Below, piece after piece: positions 15,687-24,197 of a stretch of DNA of 64,000 bases. Position numbers and translations under genes: made by a program. The notes under the pieces are model-generated. The model was not told the origin of the DNA, ran no database searches, and worked only from the letters and a program-made list of their open reading frames with translations. Source of the DNA: Armatimonadota bacterium. GTDB lineage: Bacteria > Armatimonadota > UBA10988. The stretch spans positions 1 to 64,000 of the forward strand of contig JACRKZ010000017.1 in NCBI GenBank assembly GCA_016235455.1. The letters are read 5' to 3'. Numbering within the stretch: position 1 is the stretch's first letter; the number at the start of each line of letters is the position of its first letter.

Positions 15687-16955
15687 CTACGTCGCCGTGC
15701 CGGTCTCGACATGGACGCGGGCCAGCACGCCTTGCGCCTCGGCCTCGCGGCCCAGCCGGGCCAGCGCCTTGGCCTGCCACACGCCGAACTCCGCCTGCCA
15801 CACCGGAGACAGCCCGCTGCCCGCAGCCTGGTCGAGCAGGTCGGCACCCTCGGCATCGCGTCCCGCGGCGACCAGCACGACACCGCGCGTGCCCACGGCC
15901 AGCGGCTCCCAAGGCATGGCCGCCACCGCCGCCGCGGTCAGCGACTCCGCCAGCGCCAGATCGGCCTGGGCGTAGGCGTGGCAGCGCGCCAGACAGAGCG
16001 CGTCCCACCAGTGCGCCTCGCCCGGCTCGGCCGAGTCCAGCAGATCGGCGAATCGCGAGATGGCCGTGGGCCAGTCCTGTCGCGCCATGGCCATCTCGCC
16101 CTCAAGCCGGCGCAGGCGCGGGTCGGTCGGGTAGGCCGCCAACGCGTCCGCCAGCGCCGCCGAAGCGGCGTTCAGCGGCTGGTTGCAGTAGGCGTCGAGC
16201 GCCGCCAGGTACCACCCGGCAGCCAGCCGCTCGGCCCGCCAGGCGTCGCCACCGCGCAGCGCAGCCAACAGCGTCGGCCCGTCGGCGCGGCGTGGCCACC
16301 CGCAGGGCAGCAGACTGAGCACGACCGATAGGGCGTTGGTGGCCAGGAGCAGCGGCTCGGGGGCCAGACCGCCGGTTAGCCGCGCCATCAGGCCAGCCGC
16401 ACCGTGAGGCGCCAGCCACGCCAGGACCAGCAGGTTGGCCAGCGGACCGGCTGCGATGAACAGCGCCACCCGCGCGCGCAACGCCCGCGGCGAACGCGTG
16501 CCAGCCTCGGTGAAACCACCCACGGGCAGCCCGCGCAGCATCAGGTCGACCCCGCCGAGGCGCATGCCCAGGCTCGACGGGCCTGCGCCCAGCGTGAGGC
16601 TGTAGACGCGGAAGCCGAGCAGTCGCGCCGCCAGGGCATGGCCCAACTCATGCAGCGCGAGTGAGGCGAAGCTGGCCAACGGCAGCAGCACCGCCAGGTT
16701 GAGGAAGAGGTAGCCTTGGGCCGGCGCGCGACCGAGCAGCAGCAGGCCGAACAGGCCGCCGAGCAGGACGATGCGGCGCAGCCGGCGCGCGTCCCGCGCC
16801 TGCCGCCGGCCGAGGCATGGCGGGCACAGCCGCTGGCCGCGCACCGCGCTGAGCAGGTCCGGGGCCGTGGTAGCGACGGCGCAGCCGGCGCAGACAGCAG
16901 AAGGCGCAGATGACGCAGTAGGACCGGTCAGCCCATCTGCATGCATCTGCGCCAT
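15687..16955 (-). CDS. site-2-type M50 metalloprotease with N-terminal zinc ribbon and TPR tail
   Basis: A 422-residue membrane protease. C22xxC25 and C44xxC47 form a probable zinc ribbon. Hydrophobic helices follow, with the zinc site HELGH (102-106) in one of them. A second conserved region, LPCGWPRRADGPTLL, stands where LDG is usual (ADG here). The C-terminal 170 residues look like tetratricopeptide repeats. M50 proteases cut membrane-embedded anti-sigma factors or signal peptides; the target here is unknown. The start at 16955 follows an AGGAG but lies inside a dispersed inverted repeat, so the first 20 or so codons are repeat-derived and the true start is uncertain. It follows the HEAT-repeat gene by 27 bases on the same strand. 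Confidence 0.8.
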   Translation of the reverse strand: MAQMHADGLTGPTASSAPSAVCAGCAVATTAPDLLSAVRGQRLCPPCLGRRQARDARRLRRIVLLGGLFGLLLLGRAPAQGYLFLNLAVLLPLASFASLALHELGHALAARLLGFRVYSLTLGAGPSSLGMRLGGVDLMLRGLPVGGFTEAGTRSPRALRARVALFIAAGPLANLLVLAWLAPHGAAGLMARLTGGLAPEPLLLATNALSVVLSLLPCGWPRRADGPTLLAALRGGDAWRAERLAAGWYLAALDAYCNQPLNAASAALADALAAYPTDPRLRRLEGEMAMARQDWPTAISRFADLLDSAEPGEAHWWDALCLARCHAYAQADLALAESLTAAAVAAMPWEPLAVGTRGVVLVAAGRDAEGADLLDQAAGSGLSPVWQAEFGVWQAKALARLGREAEAQGVLARVHVETGTAT

Positions 16956-16958
16956 CTG
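16889..16958. repeat. dispersed inverted repeat, copy 1 (GCAGAT family)
   Basis: The left arm (about 16889-16918) carries GCAGATGACGCAG. The right arm (about 16934-16958) carries CATCTGCGCCATCTG. The arms are imperfect reverse complements. The element belongs to the same family as those at 31837, 42029 and 53631. This copy overlaps the start codon region of the M50 protease gene. Confidence 0.65.
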
Positions 16959-16982
16959 TTGACGTGCTCCTGGAAGTCAGGC

Positions 16983-19607
16983 CTACTCGGCCTTGGACTT
17001 CAGCGTCTCGATCTTCGCGCCCTTGGTGTCGCGGATCTGGAGGTTGAAGCTCCAGTTGCCGCCACCGTTGGTGATCTTGACCAGGACCGTGTTCCAGCCT
17101 TCGTTGAGCTGGACGCGGAACTTGTCCTCGCCGGGGGTGAGGCCGCGGTTGACGTTGGCGCCGTGGACGACCTTGCCATTGAGGAAGACCTTGATGCCGT
17201 CGTCGCTGCCGCACTGGAACTCGGCTTCCATGGCCTTGGGTGCCTGCACCTGGGCCTTGGCGTAGATCACCTTGTTGTCGCCAAAGAACGGCTTGCCATC
17301 GAAGATGACCGCGCCGCCATTGTCGGCATTGCCGGCGATCGGCGTCCACTGCACCGTCGCATCGGGCTTCTCGGGGTCGAAGGCGATGTCGAACAGGTCC
17401 TTTTCGGTCTTGCCCGCCTGGTCATAGGCCGGTGACAGCATCCAGGCCACGACCGCGTCGAAGCCCTTGGAGACCGCCGCCAGCAGTTTGTCCAGATCAC
17501 CCACGAGGCGCTTGTCGCGCACCAGTTCGCGGGCGTTGGAGGCCACGGCCCGCACTTCATCGGGATTGGCGCCACGCAGCATGGTGCCGACCTTGAGGAC
17601 GGACTGGCCACACTCCTCGGCGATGGCAGGCTCGTCGTCGAGCAGCCGGTTGAGCTGCTGCAGGGCGGCCAGGCAGTTGACGTCGCCGAGGCCGATGGCG
17701 ACCAGGCGCTTCTCCTCGCGGCGGCCGGCCAGGGCCAGCGCGTCGGCGAACAGCTTGGCGCGCTCGTCGGCGCCCTGCTTGGTCAGGTTGATCATGCGCA
17801 GGTAGCCGGCCAGCGCGTCGTTCTTGGCCGGACCATCGGCCTTGGCCAGCACCAGCAGGTCGGCCATCGGGTCAGCCGTGGGCCAGGCCGCCAGGCCAGC
17901 CACCGCCGCCGCGGCGATGGCCGCATCGGCGTCCTTTGTGGCCGTGCGCAGGACGGGCAGCGCCGCGGGCGCGCCGGTCGCGCCCAGCACGCGCAGCAGC
18001 GACGCCTTGACCGCACCGGTCGCCGTTGTCAGCGCGTCGAGCACCGGCTTGGCGCGCAACTCGACGTCGGCCACATTGACCTGGGTCGCGACCACGGTCT
18101 TCTCGGCCGAGGCGCGTTCCTTGTCGCTCTTGGCGCCGACGAGCACCTTGACCAGCGGCGCATACTGCGCCGGGTCGGCCAACACGCCCAGCGCCTCGAT
18201 GGCGATGATGCGCACACCTTCGTTGGCGTCTTCGCCCGCCACCTTGACCAACGCCGGCACGGCCGTGGCCGACCGGCGAGCGGCCAGCGCGCGGACCATC
18301 TCGTCGCGCTTTTTGCCGTCGGCACCACGCAGCACATCGAGGATGGCGGCGTCGAACCCGTCGGCGCGGCACAAGCCCAACGCGCTGCGGCAAGCGGCTT
18401 CGACGTTGCCGCCATTGTTGGCCACGAGATCGGCCAGCGGCGCCACGGCGGTCTTGTCACCGACCTTGGCCAGCGCGTTGATAGCGGCCACCTTGACGCC
18501 TTCGTCGGCGTTGCCGGCAGCAGCCAGGACCTGCGGCAGAGCCGCCGTGTCGCCGCGCTCGGCCAGGTTGCGCAGCGCCTGCACAGCCACCGCTGGCGAC
18601 AGGCCAGCCACGGCGTCGGCCAGCTTGCGAGTAGTGGCGGCGCCGGTCACGTTGAGCAGCGCGCGCAGGCCGGTGCTGGCCAGGAACCAGTCGTCGCCCT
18701 TGACCGCGGCCAGCAGTGTGTCGACCGCGGCCTCGCCGCGCGCCTTGGACAGGCCGACGAGCCCGGCGGCCTTGAGCTTCTTGGAGTCCGTGGCCAGCGC
18801 GGCCTCATAGACCTTGGCGGCCGCGGCCTTGTCGGTAGCCAACAGGCTGTCAGCGGCCAGCAGCCAGCCGGCCTCCACCTGGTAGCGCGCCGCGGCGGGC
18901 GCCTTGTCGCGTGCCGCGCTGAGCGCGGCCAAGGCCTGGGCGCCGCCCAGGCGGCCCAGCGCGTAGGCCGCGGCGTTGACCACCTCGGCGTCGCCGCTGG
19001 CCACGAGCTTGGCGATGGCCGGCACGGAGCCAGCATCATTCCGCTCGCACAGCGCATTGAGGTAGGCGATCTGCGCCGCCGGCACCGTGGCTTTGGCCAG
19101 CATGCCGCGCAGCGCATCGCGCGCCTCATCGGACGGGTTCTTGACCAACGCCCGCCGCGCGGCATCGCTGATCTGGATCTCGGCATCGCCCAGCAGCGCG
19201 GTCAGCGCGGCCACGGCGTCGGCCTTGCCAATCCACTGGAGCTGGCGAATGAGCCAGGTCCGCGCGTAGAGGTTGGTGGTGGTGGCCAGCTTGGCGATGA
19301 GCGCCTTGACCATCGGAGCGCGCTCGGCCTCGGCGTTGGGCCGGCCGGTGCGCAGGGCGATCTCTTGCAGCAGTTGCTGCGCGGCGGCCCGCTTGTTGAC
19401 CGAGCCCTCGTCGTTGGTCTCGTCGCTCACGGTGACCAGCAGCCCGCCCAGCACCTGCTCATAGGCGGCCTGCTGCTCGGCGGCGGTGCGGGTCTGGGCC
19501 TTCTCCTGCCCGCGGAACTCGCGGGTCAGGGCGTCGAGGTTGGGTTGCGCGAAGGCACAGGTGGCCATCGCGCTGACCAGGGCCAGAAGGGAGAATCGGC
19601 GTTTCAT
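16983..19607 (-). CDS. exported HEAT-repeat protein with C-terminal beta-sandwich
   Basis: An 874-residue secreted protein. Residues 1-20 are a signal peptide (MKRRFSLLALVSAMATCAFA). Residues about 90-680 are many HEAT/PBS-lyase-type repeats (AVAALTALLGDAEIQISDAA, ALPVLRTATKDADAAIAAAA and similar), a scaffold for protein contacts. The last 150 residues form a beta domain with FQCGSDDGIKVFLNGKVVHG and LNEGWNTVLVKITNGGGNW, a pattern often fused to sugar-related exported proteins. The ATG at 19607 has AGGAG eight bases upstream. Only 14 bases separate it from the Gfo/Idh gene upstream, so they are probably co-transcribed. The role is unknown; a periplasmic scaffold or carbohydrate-binding part is an inference. 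Confidence 0.85.
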   Translation of the reverse strand: MKRRFSLLALVSAMATCAFAQPNLDALTREFRGQEKAQTRTAAEQQAAYEQVLGGLLVTVSDETNDEGSVNKRAAAQQLLQEIALRTGRPNAEAERAPMVKALIAKLATTTNLYARTWLIRQLQWIGKADAVAALTALLGDAEIQISDAARRALVKNPSDEARDALRGMLAKATVPAAQIAYLNALCERNDAGSVPAIAKLVASGDAEVVNAAAYALGRLGGAQALAALSAARDKAPAAARYQVEAGWLLAADSLLATDKAAAAKVYEAALATDSKKLKAAGLVGLSKARGEAAVDTLLAAVKGDDWFLASTGLRALLNVTGAATTRKLADAVAGLSPAVAVQALRNLAERGDTAALPQVLAAAGNADEGVKVAAINALAKVGDKTAVAPLADLVANNGGNVEAACRSALGLCRADGFDAAILDVLRGADGKKRDEMVRALAARRSATAVPALVKVAGEDANEGVRIIAIEALGVLADPAQYAPLVKVLVGAKSDKERASAEKTVVATQVNVADVELRAKPVLDALTTATGAVKASLLRVLGATGAPAALPVLRTATKDADAAIAAAAVAGLAAWPTADPMADLLVLAKADGPAKNDALAGYLRMINLTKQGADERAKLFADALALAGRREEKRLVAIGLGDVNCLAALQQLNRLLDDEPAIAEECGQSVLKVGTMLRGANPDEVRAVASNARELVRDKRLVGDLDKLLAAVSKGFDAVVAWMLSPAYDQAGKTEKDLFDIAFDPEKPDATVQWTPIAGNADNGGAVIFDGKPFFGDNKVIYAKAQVQAPKAMEAEFQCGSDDGIKVFLNGKVVHGANVNRGLTPGEDKFRVQLNEGWNTVLVKITNGGGNWSFNLQIRDTKGAKIETLKSKAE

Positions 19608-19621
19608 GGTCGGCACTCCTG

Positions 19622-20917
19622 TCACAGATGCCACGGCGCGCGCATCGGCCGGTACAGCCAACGCTTCAGCTCTTCATCGCCCAGCAACTCACGCTTGGCC
19701 GGGTCCCAGCGGAACGAGCGGCCGGTCCAGTGCGCGATGTTGCCCAGGTGGCACATGGTGATGCTGCTGGCGCCGACGCCGGTCCAGCAGATCGGGTTCT
19801 CGCGCGTCTTGATGCACTCGACGAAGTTGCCAAAGTGATCGCCGCGGGTGTCGTAGAGATGCGCGTCGTCGGCGCCCAGCGGGTCCTTCAGGATGCTGTC
19901 CGGCGTCGAGCGGATCATGCCGCGGTTGACCTCGATCTCGCCCTTGGTGCCGATGAAGCGGACACCGTTGGCCGGGCCCTGGTGGACCACCTTGATGTTG
20001 TCGCCGACGGGCGTCTTGGAGTACGTGTAGGTCAGCTTGCCCTCGGGCGAGTCCGCCGGTGCGGTGATGACGTCGGGTCCGCTGCCGTCCATGCCCACGC
20101 CCCACTGGCAGATGTCGAAGTGGTGGGCGCCCCAGTCGGTCATCATGCCGCCAGAGTAGTCGCGCACCTGGCGCCAGCCGCCGCCGTAGTTGCCACTGGC
20201 GCGTTCCTCGTTGTATGGCATGTACGGCGCCGGTCCGAGCCACATGTCCCAGTCGAGGCCGGCGGGGATGGGCTGCGCCGGATAGAGCCGGTCCATGCTG
20301 GGCCCGCCGACGTTGACGTTGACCTGCTTGACCGTGCCGATACGGCCGCTGCGCACATACGAGCAGGCCTTCAGGAACTCGCCGCTGGAGCGCTGCTGGC
20401 TGCCCGTCTGGAAGACGCGGCCGTAGCGCTGCGCGGTCTCGTGCATGACCCAGGCTTCGTGCACCGTGAGGCTGAACGGCTTCTGGCAGTAGACGTCCTT
20501 GCCGCTCTTCATGGCCCAGCAGGAGATGATCCCATGCCAGTGGTCGGGCGTGGCGATGTGCACCGCGTCGATGTCGTCCCGAGCGATGATCTCGCGGAAA
20601 TCGTTGTAGGCCGTGATGCCCTGGCCATACTTGCCGGCCAGCCGCCCACGCAGTTCCTCGCGCTTGTTGGCGCGCACATCACAGCAGGCCAGATACTGAA
20701 TATCGCCGCGGCCCATGAACGAACCAACATCACCCGGCGACTGGTTGCCATAGCCGATGGTGGCGATGGTGATGCGGTTGCTCGGTGCGGGCTTGGCGCC
20801 TTGAGCCTTCACCGATCCGGCGATGAGATAGGGAAACAACGCCGCGGCGCCGGTGGCTTTCAGGAAACCACGGCGCGTGGCGGTCTCGCACGCGGACGCG
20901 TGCGTCTGGTCACTCAT
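19622..20917 (-). CDS. TAT-exported Gfo/Idh/MocA-family oxidoreductase
   Basis: A 431-residue NAD(P)-dependent sugar oxidoreductase. It has a twin-arginine signal (TRRGFLKATGAAALF), a Rossmann start ITIATIGYGNQ, DAVHIATPDHWHG, the conserved EKP variant QKPFSLT, and the C-terminal DWGAHHFDICQWG and FIGTKGEIEV. Members oxidise or reduce sugars, amino sugars or glycosides with nicotinamide cofactor. TAT export suggests the cofactor is bound before transport. Such exported paralogues are abundant in Planctomycetota, Verrucomicrobiota and Armatimonadota. It is upstream of the HEAT-repeat gene on the same strand. Confidence 0.93.
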   Translation of the reverse strand: MSDQTHASACETATRRGFLKATGAAALFPYLIAGSVKAQGAKPAPSNRITIATIGYGNQSPGDVGSFMGRGDIQYLACCDVRANKREELRGRLAGKYGQGITAYNDFREIIARDDIDAVHIATPDHWHGIISCWAMKSGKDVYCQKPFSLTVHEAWVMHETAQRYGRVFQTGSQQRSSGEFLKACSYVRSGRIGTVKQVNVNVGGPSMDRLYPAQPIPAGLDWDMWLGPAPYMPYNEERASGNYGGGWRQVRDYSGGMMTDWGAHHFDICQWGVGMDGSGPDVITAPADSPEGKLTYTYSKTPVGDNIKVVHQGPANGVRFIGTKGEIEVNRGMIRSTPDSILKDPLGADDAHLYDTRGDHFGNFVECIKTRENPICWTGVGASSITMCHLGNIAHWTGRSFRWDPAKRELLGDEELKRWLYRPMRAPWHL

Positions 20918-20970
20918 GCTGAGTCCTCCAACGCAACGGCGTCCTATTCGCCGGCGCTGGCGCGAGTCCT

Positions 20971-22128
20971 TCAGCCGAGCGGAGTTATCTGGTCAGGCCG
21001 CTGGCCGGTGACCTGGACTCGACGGTCCGCGTCCAGATAGACGTCGACCTCGCTGCGCACGCCGAAGTCGCCATCGAAATACACGCCGGGCTCCACCGTG
21101 AACGCGGTCTCGGCCAGCATCGTGCGCTCGTCGGGCATCTCCACGCCGTCGAGGTGGGCGCCGTTGCCGTGCACGTTGATACCCAGGCTGTGGCCCGTGC
21201 GATGCTTGAGCTGGTCCCGGTAGCCGGCCTCGATGAGGATGCGTCGCGCGATATGGTCGAGCTCGGCGCCGCACACCGGTTCGCCGGCCTCCACTCGCGC
21301 GATGACCGCGTCGCGCGCGGCGGCGACGGCCGCATAGGCCCGTGCGAAGCGCTCGGGCGGCTCCGCGCCGGTGTAGAACATGCGCGTGTAGTCGGCGTAG
21401 ACGCAGTCGCCATGGTCCAGCCGGGCGTAGATGTCGAACAGCACCAGCTGGTCAGGCCCGATGGCCGCGCTGCCCGCGGCCTGCGGCAGGTAGTGACAGT
21501 CGGCGGTGTTCGGGCCGACCGACACATTCTGACCATCCATGCCGCGCAGGCCGCGCTGCCGCAGGTAGTCGACGATGGCCGAGGAGACCTCCCACTCGGT
21601 GAGCGCGCGGCCGGCCGCCAGGGCCGAGCGGATCAGGTCGGCGCCCAGCTCGATGGCCTCACAGACCGCCGCCGAGGCCACCAGATGCGACTGCCACTGC
21701 TCGGGGCTCCAGCGCGCCTCGAAATACTGCACCAGATCCGCGCTGGAGACGAGGTCGGCGCCGAGCGAACGCAGCCACTCGACGGTGCCGGCGTCGACCG
21801 TACCCACATACGGGTTGAGCCCGCCCGGCGAGTACTCCATGGCCACGCGGCCCAGGACTGGCAGAACCGCGCGCAACTGGGCCTCGACCAGCGCGCGCTC
21901 GGGGCAGGCCACCTTGGTTCCGGGCAGCGGATCCAGCACCCAGGGCTCCACGGGCGAGACAATCTTGAGCGGCGCGCCCTCGGCCGGGATCAGGTACCAC
22001 CAGCGCCGCGCACCGGGCTTGAGGCCCAGCACGCGCAGCGCCACGGGGTTGTTGCCGCGAAAGTCGGTCAACAGCCAGGCCCCGAGGCCCAGCGCGCGGA
22101 GTTGTTCTTGCACGTTGGTCAGGTTCAC
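20971..22128 (-). CDS. M24-family metallopeptidase (Xaa-Pro aminopeptidase-like)
   Basis: A 385-residue pita-bread-fold peptidase. The N-terminal creatinase-like domain covers about residues 1-135. The catalytic domain has the metal ligands in FDIYARLDHG (D232), ADYTR (D246), TGHSLGINVHG, FTVEPGVYF and VRSEVDVYL. All five ligands are present, so the enzyme should be active on X-Pro or related substrates. The GTG start at 22128 overlaps the upstream stop as GTGA, indicating translational coupling. A longer in-frame reading upstream is out of character and overlaps the neighbour, so I rejected it. Confidence 0.9.
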   Translation of the reverse strand: MNLTNVQEQLRALGLGAWLLTDFRGNNPVALRVLGLKPGARRWWYLIPAEGAPLKIVSPVEPWVLDPLPGTKVACPERALVEAQLRAVLPVLGRVAMEYSPGGLNPYVGTVDAGTVEWLRSLGADLVSSADLVQYFEARWSPEQWQSHLVASAAVCEAIELGADLIRSALAAGRALTEWEVSSAIVDYLRQRGLRGMDGQNVSVGPNTADCHYLPQAAGSAAIGPDQLVLFDIYARLDHGDCVYADYTRMFYTGAEPPERFARAYAAVAAARDAVIARVEAGEPVCGAELDHIARRILIEAGYRDQLKHRTGHSLGINVHGNGAHLDGVEMPDERTMLAETAFTVEPGVYFDGDFGVRSEVDVYLDADRRVQVTGQRPDQITPLG

Positions 22129-23366
22129 GGCAGCACGCCCTCCAGGTCGGGCTCGCGGCGATCGGCGTGGGCGCGATCGGCCAGTTCCAGCGCACCGGCA
22201 CACAGCAGCAGCGCCGTGGGCAGCTGCGGCGCATTGAGCAGTTGCGCGGGCAAGGTCTCGCGGGTCAGCGCCGCATTGGCCGGTGTCTCGGGCTGCGTGG
22301 CAAGGTCGGCGCCGGCCAGCGCGGTCAGATACGCCCGGTCGGGATTGAGCCGCACCCAGCCCAGCCCGGCGCGGCGCCAACCGTCGTAGGCCGCCCACAG
22401 GTGGGGATGGTCGGCCGCCACCTGGCGGTGGTCGACCGCGCTGCCCAGCACCATAGCCAGCAGCGCCGGCCGCGCCGCAACCGCGTCACCAAAGGCCGTG
22501 GCGGCATTGCGCTCGGCCCAGAAGGCATCGGCCTCGGCCGGGGACAGCAGCGTGCTGGGCCACGGCTCGCCGCACAGACGGCGCTGCCCGGCGGCCGCCA
22601 GCACCACCCGCGGGTAGGCCAGACGGACCGAACCGTCCTCTTGGGGCAGCGACAGCGCGTCGACCGGGTAGTCGTCGGGGCTGGTCCGGCCGTTGCGGTC
22701 CTGATCCTGGTAGAAGAAGCCGCGCGCGTTCCAAGCCAGCGTCGATGGGTCCCACAGGCCGGTGCGCACGTCATAGGCCGGGTTCGGCCCCTGGTCGCGG
22801 TCGCCCAGCAGGCCCATGGCCGCGGCGTCGCCGATGGGCGTCTCCCAGGTCGCCAGCCAGGCCACGTTGGCACAGCGCTCGGCCCATCGCGCCAGGGCCA
22901 GGATGGCGCTGTTGCCACCGTTGTCCAGCGCCAGCAGGCCGACCTGGCGGCCCAGCGGCACGACCGGGCGGGCGATCTGGGCCAGCGAGCGGCCGTCGAC
23001 CGCCGATTTGAGCCCGGAAGCAAAGGCGATCACTTCGGCCAGCGCGCGCGTGCTCGCCGCGCCGCGCTGGTCGCGGTCGCCGCCCGACTGGGCCTGACCG
23101 TCGCCCTCGCCGGTGAAGCAGAAGCGGACTTCCACGCAGCCGTGCACCGCGACGGGCGCCAGCGTGCGGCTCAGGCTGCTGCCTGTCCAGCCGCCAGGCA
23201 CTACCACCACCACCGGCGCGAGCTCGCCCCAGCGGCCCCGTTCGGGCAGGCAGACGCGCACGGCCACCTGGCCAGGCTGCGCGCCGTCGCTGGCCACGCG
23301 CAGATCCACCTCGCGGATGGACGGCGCCACCCACGTGGTTGCGAGGGCCAGCCAGGCGGCGATCAA
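22125..23366 (-). CDS. exported alpha/beta-hydrolase-like protein of unknown function
   Basis: A 413-residue protein starting at TTG (23366), whose second and third bases begin the TGA stop of the upstream gene. The TTG has a GGAG site about nine bases upstream. The N-terminus MIAAWLALATTWVA looks like a signal peptide. VVVVVPGGWTGSSLSRTL resembles an oxyanion-loop strand. VGLLALDNGGNSAILAL resembles a nucleophile elbow in which Asp or Asn replaces Ser. A loop DQDRNGRTSPDD near the middle fits an EF-hand-like calcium site. No family is certain. It is translationally coupled on both sides, to the DUF547 gene and to the M24 peptidase. Confidence 0.7.
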   Translation of the reverse strand: MIAAWLALATTWVAPSIREVDLRVASDGAQPGQVAVRVCLPERGRWGELAPVVVVVPGGWTGSSLSRTLAPVAVHGCVEVRFCFTGEGDGQAQSGGDRDQRGAASTRALAEVIAFASGLKSAVDGRSLAQIARPVVPLGRQVGLLALDNGGNSAILALARWAERCANVAWLATWETPIGDAAAMGLLGDRDQGPNPAYDVRTGLWDPSTLAWNARGFFYQDQDRNGRTSPDDYPVDALSLPQEDGSVRLAYPRVVLAAAGQRRLCGEPWPSTLLSPAEADAFWAERNAATAFGDAVAARPALLAMVLGSAVDHRQVAADHPHLWAAYDGWRRAGLGWVRLNPDRAYLTALAGADLATQPETPANAALTRETLPAQLLNAPQLPTALLLCAGALELADRAHADRREPDLEGVLP

Positions 23367-24112
23367 GGCGCTTCTCCCACGGTCCAGTCGAAGGGCAGCC
23401 ACTCCACCTGATAGCCGCCGGCGCGGCACCAGGCGCGGTCGGCTTCGGCCGGCGCATAGCGCGCCACAAACCCTGCCGGGCCACCCAACGGCTCCGAGTC
23501 GACCGCATACCAACGCAGCACCTGCGACAGCGCCAGGCGGCGGCCGGTGCGGTCGATGCGCAGCCAGCCTGGCAGCGCCAGGGCCCGCGCCGCCTGATCG
23601 TCGAGCTGCTTGTCGAGCGTTGCGGGCTGGTAGGCTTCGGCGCGCCACGGCGCGCCGCCCCGCGGGCCGGGGCACAGCGCGGTGTCGACCCGCGGATCGC
23701 CCAGCGGGCGCAGCAACTGCTCCACCAACTCATCGAGCGTGCGCGACCGTCCGCTGAGCACATGCGTGGCGCGGCTGTGGAAGCCGTCGATATCGGTCAC
23801 CTTGGCCACCGGCCAATGGTCGCACAGCTCCTCGAGCACAAACGTCGTGTAGGCATTCAGGTAGTGCGCCAGCCGCACCGCGGCCATGGCAGCCACCTGC
23901 GCGCGCTCATCGCCGGCGGCCTCCGCGGCCAGCGGCTCCGGCGCCTTGGCCCACAGCGCCAACGTGGCGGCCAGGCGCGGATCGGCCTTGACACCGGCCA
24001 GGTCGCAGCGGCCGGCGCGAACGTGGTCCCGGAGCAGGCCGTCGAGCGTGTCGGCGGCGGTGGGCTCGGCGGCAGCGACGCTGGCGCCCAGCAGGCATAG
24101 CAGCAAGGTCAT
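23363..24112 (-). CDS. exported DUF547-domain protein
   Basis: A 249-residue protein. MTLLLCLLGASVAAAEP is a signal peptide. The body matches DUF547: LAHYLNAYTTFVLEEL (like FWINAYNA), RTLDELVEQLLRPLGDPRVDTALCPGPRGG, and WLRIDRTGRRLALSQVLRWY. The domain is papain/transglutaminase-like by fold predictions in the literature; I do not see an unambiguous catalytic triad. I chose the ATG at 24112 because reading further upstream runs into a 60-bp palindrome. Its stop overlaps the TTG start of the next gene. Confidence 0.8.
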   Translation of the reverse strand: MTLLLCLLGASVAAAEPTAADTLDGLLRDHVRAGRCDLAGVKADPRLAATLALWAKAPEPLAAEAAGDERAQVAAMAAVRLAHYLNAYTTFVLEELCDHWPVAKVTDIDGFHSRATHVLSGRSRTLDELVEQLLRPLGDPRVDTALCPGPRGGAPWRAEAYQPATLDKQLDDQAARALALPGWLRIDRTGRRLALSQVLRWYAVDSEPLGGPAGFVARYAPAEADRAWCRAGGYQVEWLPFDWTVGEAP

Positions 24113-24125
24113 CAGCCACCATGCG

Positions 24126-24185
24126 CCAGAAACGGTGTCAGGGACCGTTTCGGCGCGCCGAAACGGTCCCTGACACCGTTTCTGG
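24126..24185. repeat. perfect 60-bp palindrome
   Basis: Bases 24126-24155 are the exact reverse complement of 24156-24185, with no loop. The core motif GGTGTCAGGGACCGTTTC appears in both arms. The element lies in the 85-bp gap between two same-strand genes (FAD oxidoreductase and DUF547 protein). It resembles REP/BIME elements that are mobilised by REP-associated tyrosine transposases, but no transposase is nearby. As RNA it would form a 28-bp or longer hairpin and could attenuate transcription. Confidence 0.9.
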
Positions 24186-24197
24186 GGTCGGGCATCG

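Noticed and set aside
19628..21040. 470-codon plus-strand reading frame
   Set aside because: It is antisense to the Gfo/Idh oxidoreductase and part of the M24 gene, with no start signal and no motifs.
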